Shown here piece by piece: positions 4,484 through 5,675 of a stretch of 5,675 bases of DNA. Origin of the DNA: an uncultured Oscillospiraceae bacterium. GTDB taxonomy: Bacteria; Bacillota; Clostridia; Oscillospirales; Oscillospiraceae. Position numbers and translations under genes: made by a program. The stretch's first letter is position 1. Each line of letters starts with the position of its first letter. Under the pieces are notes generated by a model. The model had not been told where the DNA came from. It ran no database searches and saw only the letters and a program-made list of their open reading frames with translations. The stretch lies in NCBI GenBank assembly GCA_910584835.1, contig CAJUEG010000120.1, positions 1 to 5,675 on the forward strand, read 5' to 3'.

Positions 4484-5675
4484 TTATACTCGCTTACACA
4501 CCAACTCCGCCACGATCTCATCCCCCAGCAGCTCGCTGGTGCGGTAGATATTCTGGCAGAATTTCTCCAGGCTGAACGTCATTCCCGGACTGCCCTTGTC
4601 CAGCAGTACCCCGGTGACGGTGAACCGCCGATTGGCCTGCTCAGTCCGAAGCCGCTCCACATAGGCGTCCGGCAAAGCACATTCGCCGTCTGTGATAAAA
4701 ATGATGTCGGCGTTTTCAAGGCCCTCCTCATCCATTAGACGCAGGGCGTCATTCATGGGCGTCTGGAAGTCGGTGCTGCCGCCTAAAAAGGTTCCCGCGG
4801 CGTCTACCTTTTCCGCCATGGCATAGCCCCCGGGTCGGAATACCTCTGTTTTGAAGATCCCCGGCCCAGAAAAGTGGATCAGGGCGAAGCGCCGCCCGCT
4901 GTCCGCCGCGATCTCCAGCAGGGTCAGCGCCACTGCTTTCCCCCAGGTAGCGGGGTCGCCCTCGGTGGAGTCGGACTCATCCAGACAGCAGATGATGTCG
5001 CCCATGCCCTTGTAGATGGGTTCCCGGCGCTGGTACTGCTTGATCTGCCCACGCTGATACTTACGCAAGAACAGCGGCGTGGTCTGGGGTGAGGCCAGCA
5101 TGGCCAGCTCAGAGGTAAGGGCCCGGGACAGATCCCGGCCCAGCTCCAGGGAGTATTTCTCACCCCGGCCATAAGCGTAGCCGTTGCGCTTGCCCTGGGC
5201 AAAGATCTCCCGGAACCGGCCCAGATACTTGGAGATATCCCGCAGAACTGGGCTTTTGCGAACCAGCGCCAGCAGCTCGGCATTGGCCTCGTTCTTTACC
5301 ATATTACCGGGCTCGTCGCTCCAAGCACCGATGATGCTCCGTACTTCTTCCGCCTTTTCAGCGGCGGCGTTCACCGCCATGGCTACCACAGCGGCCACAT
5401 CGTCCTCGTTCTTGGCCGTGCTGGCATCCATCAGCTTGCCCACGGCCTCCACCTGGCGGCGTTTGCTCTCCGCCTGGTTGGCCGCGTCTACCACGGACTG
5501 CTCCAACCCCAGGTTGCGCTCCTTGGCTGCCCTCATCCGCTCCAGCAGACCTGCCAGCTCTTTTCGTGCTTCCTGCTCGGCATTTTCCAGCTTTTCCAGG
5601 GCATTCAGCGCGTTCTTTTCGCTGTCAACGCCAATCTGAAATTGTAAGAAAACGCCGAAGAAATTTTGTAGTTTT
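4484..5675 (-). CDS. VWA-domain (CoxE/ViaA-like) protein, N-terminus outside the window
   Basis: The C-terminal 396 residues of a von Willebrand factor A-domain protein. There is an internal ATG at 5534-5536, but the frame stays open upstream to the edge (46 more codons, including NALNALEKLENAEQEARKEL), so the start lies outside. Numbering from that ATG, residues 1-70 are helical, Ala/Glu/Lys-rich and probably coiled coil. Then comes a linker containing SKYLGRFREIFAQGKRNGY (102-120), and a VWA domain from about 178. Its metal site is complete: D186-x-S188-x-S190 (DESDS, where DESGS is more usual), T255 in GGSTDF, and D283 in FITDGEC. Such proteins usually work with a MoxR-type AAA ATPase as a chaperone or metal-insertion pair, and that gene would be expected to the right. 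It appears cytoplasmic, ends at TAA (4484-4486), and lies directly upstream of DUF3990. Confidence 0.88.
   Translation of the reverse strand, partial: KLQNFFGVFLQFQIGVDSEKNALNALEKLENAEQEARKELAGLLERMRAAKERNLGLEQSVVDAANQAESKRRQVEAVGKLMDASTAKNEDDVAAVVAMAVNAAAEKAEEVRSIIGAWSDEPGNMVKNEANAELLALVRKSPVLRDISKYLGRFREIFAQGKRNGYAYGRGEKYSLELGRDLSRALTSELAMLASPQTTPLFLRKYQRGQIKQYQRREPIYKGMGDIICCLDESDSTEGDPATWGKAVALTLLEIAADSGRRFALIHFSGPGIFKTEVFRPGGYAMAEKVDAAGTFLGGSTDFQTPMNDALRLMDEEGLENADIIFITDGECALPDAYVERLRTEQANRRFTVTGVLLDKGSPGMTFSLEKFCQNIYRTSELLGDEIVAELVCKRV

Noticed and set aside
5184..5639. 151-residue plus-strand Ser/Ala-rich open frame
   Set aside because: Low-complexity shadow of the helical Ala/Glu/Lys-rich part of the VWA protein.

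Overview
The window looks like a chromosomal or accessory segment from a moderately GC-rich gut clostridium, probably Oscillospiraceae (Flavonifractor/Intestinimonas-like). This is an inference from the family set (Y-family polymerase plus YolD-like cassette, DUF4317, DUF6465, DUF3990, VWA/CoxE-like protein) and the GC-rich codon use. No rRNA, tRNA, CRISPR array or recognisable transposase is visible.

Layout. Positions 1-263 are AT-rich and unlike the rest. They hold a minus-strand open frame that looks like the 3' end of a foreign gene, and they join abruptly to the middle of a Y-family DNA polymerase gene. Positions 262-1775 (+) are a decaying translesion-polymerase cassette: a polymerase missing about its first 100 residues and carrying an 11-nt internal deletion, then a YolD-like gene with a 1-nt loss just after its start. 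Positions 1770-3019 (+) are a promoter, a leader with an inverted repeat, and an intact DUF4317 gene. Positions 3034-3505 (+) are a promoter and a DUF6465 gene whose frame has no stop at the expected place and runs through a strong hairpin terminator.

From the right, on the minus strand, come a VWA-domain protein (open at the right edge), a good promoter flanked by direct repeats, a DUF3990 protein (ADP-ribosyltransferase-like family) and an overlapping 148-residue partner. This two-gene unit ends 18 bp from the terminator hairpin, so the two halves of the window converge at about 3466-3519.

How the genes work together. The polymerase and YolD-like genes were once a translationally coupled pair. 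DUF3990 and its partner overlap by 17 nt and share one promoter, so they probably act together. The VWA protein normally pairs with a MoxR-type AAA ATPase, which would lie beyond the right edge. DUF4317 and DUF6465 have no established function. The best leads are the DUF3990 two-gene unit and the apparently stopless DUF6465 gene.
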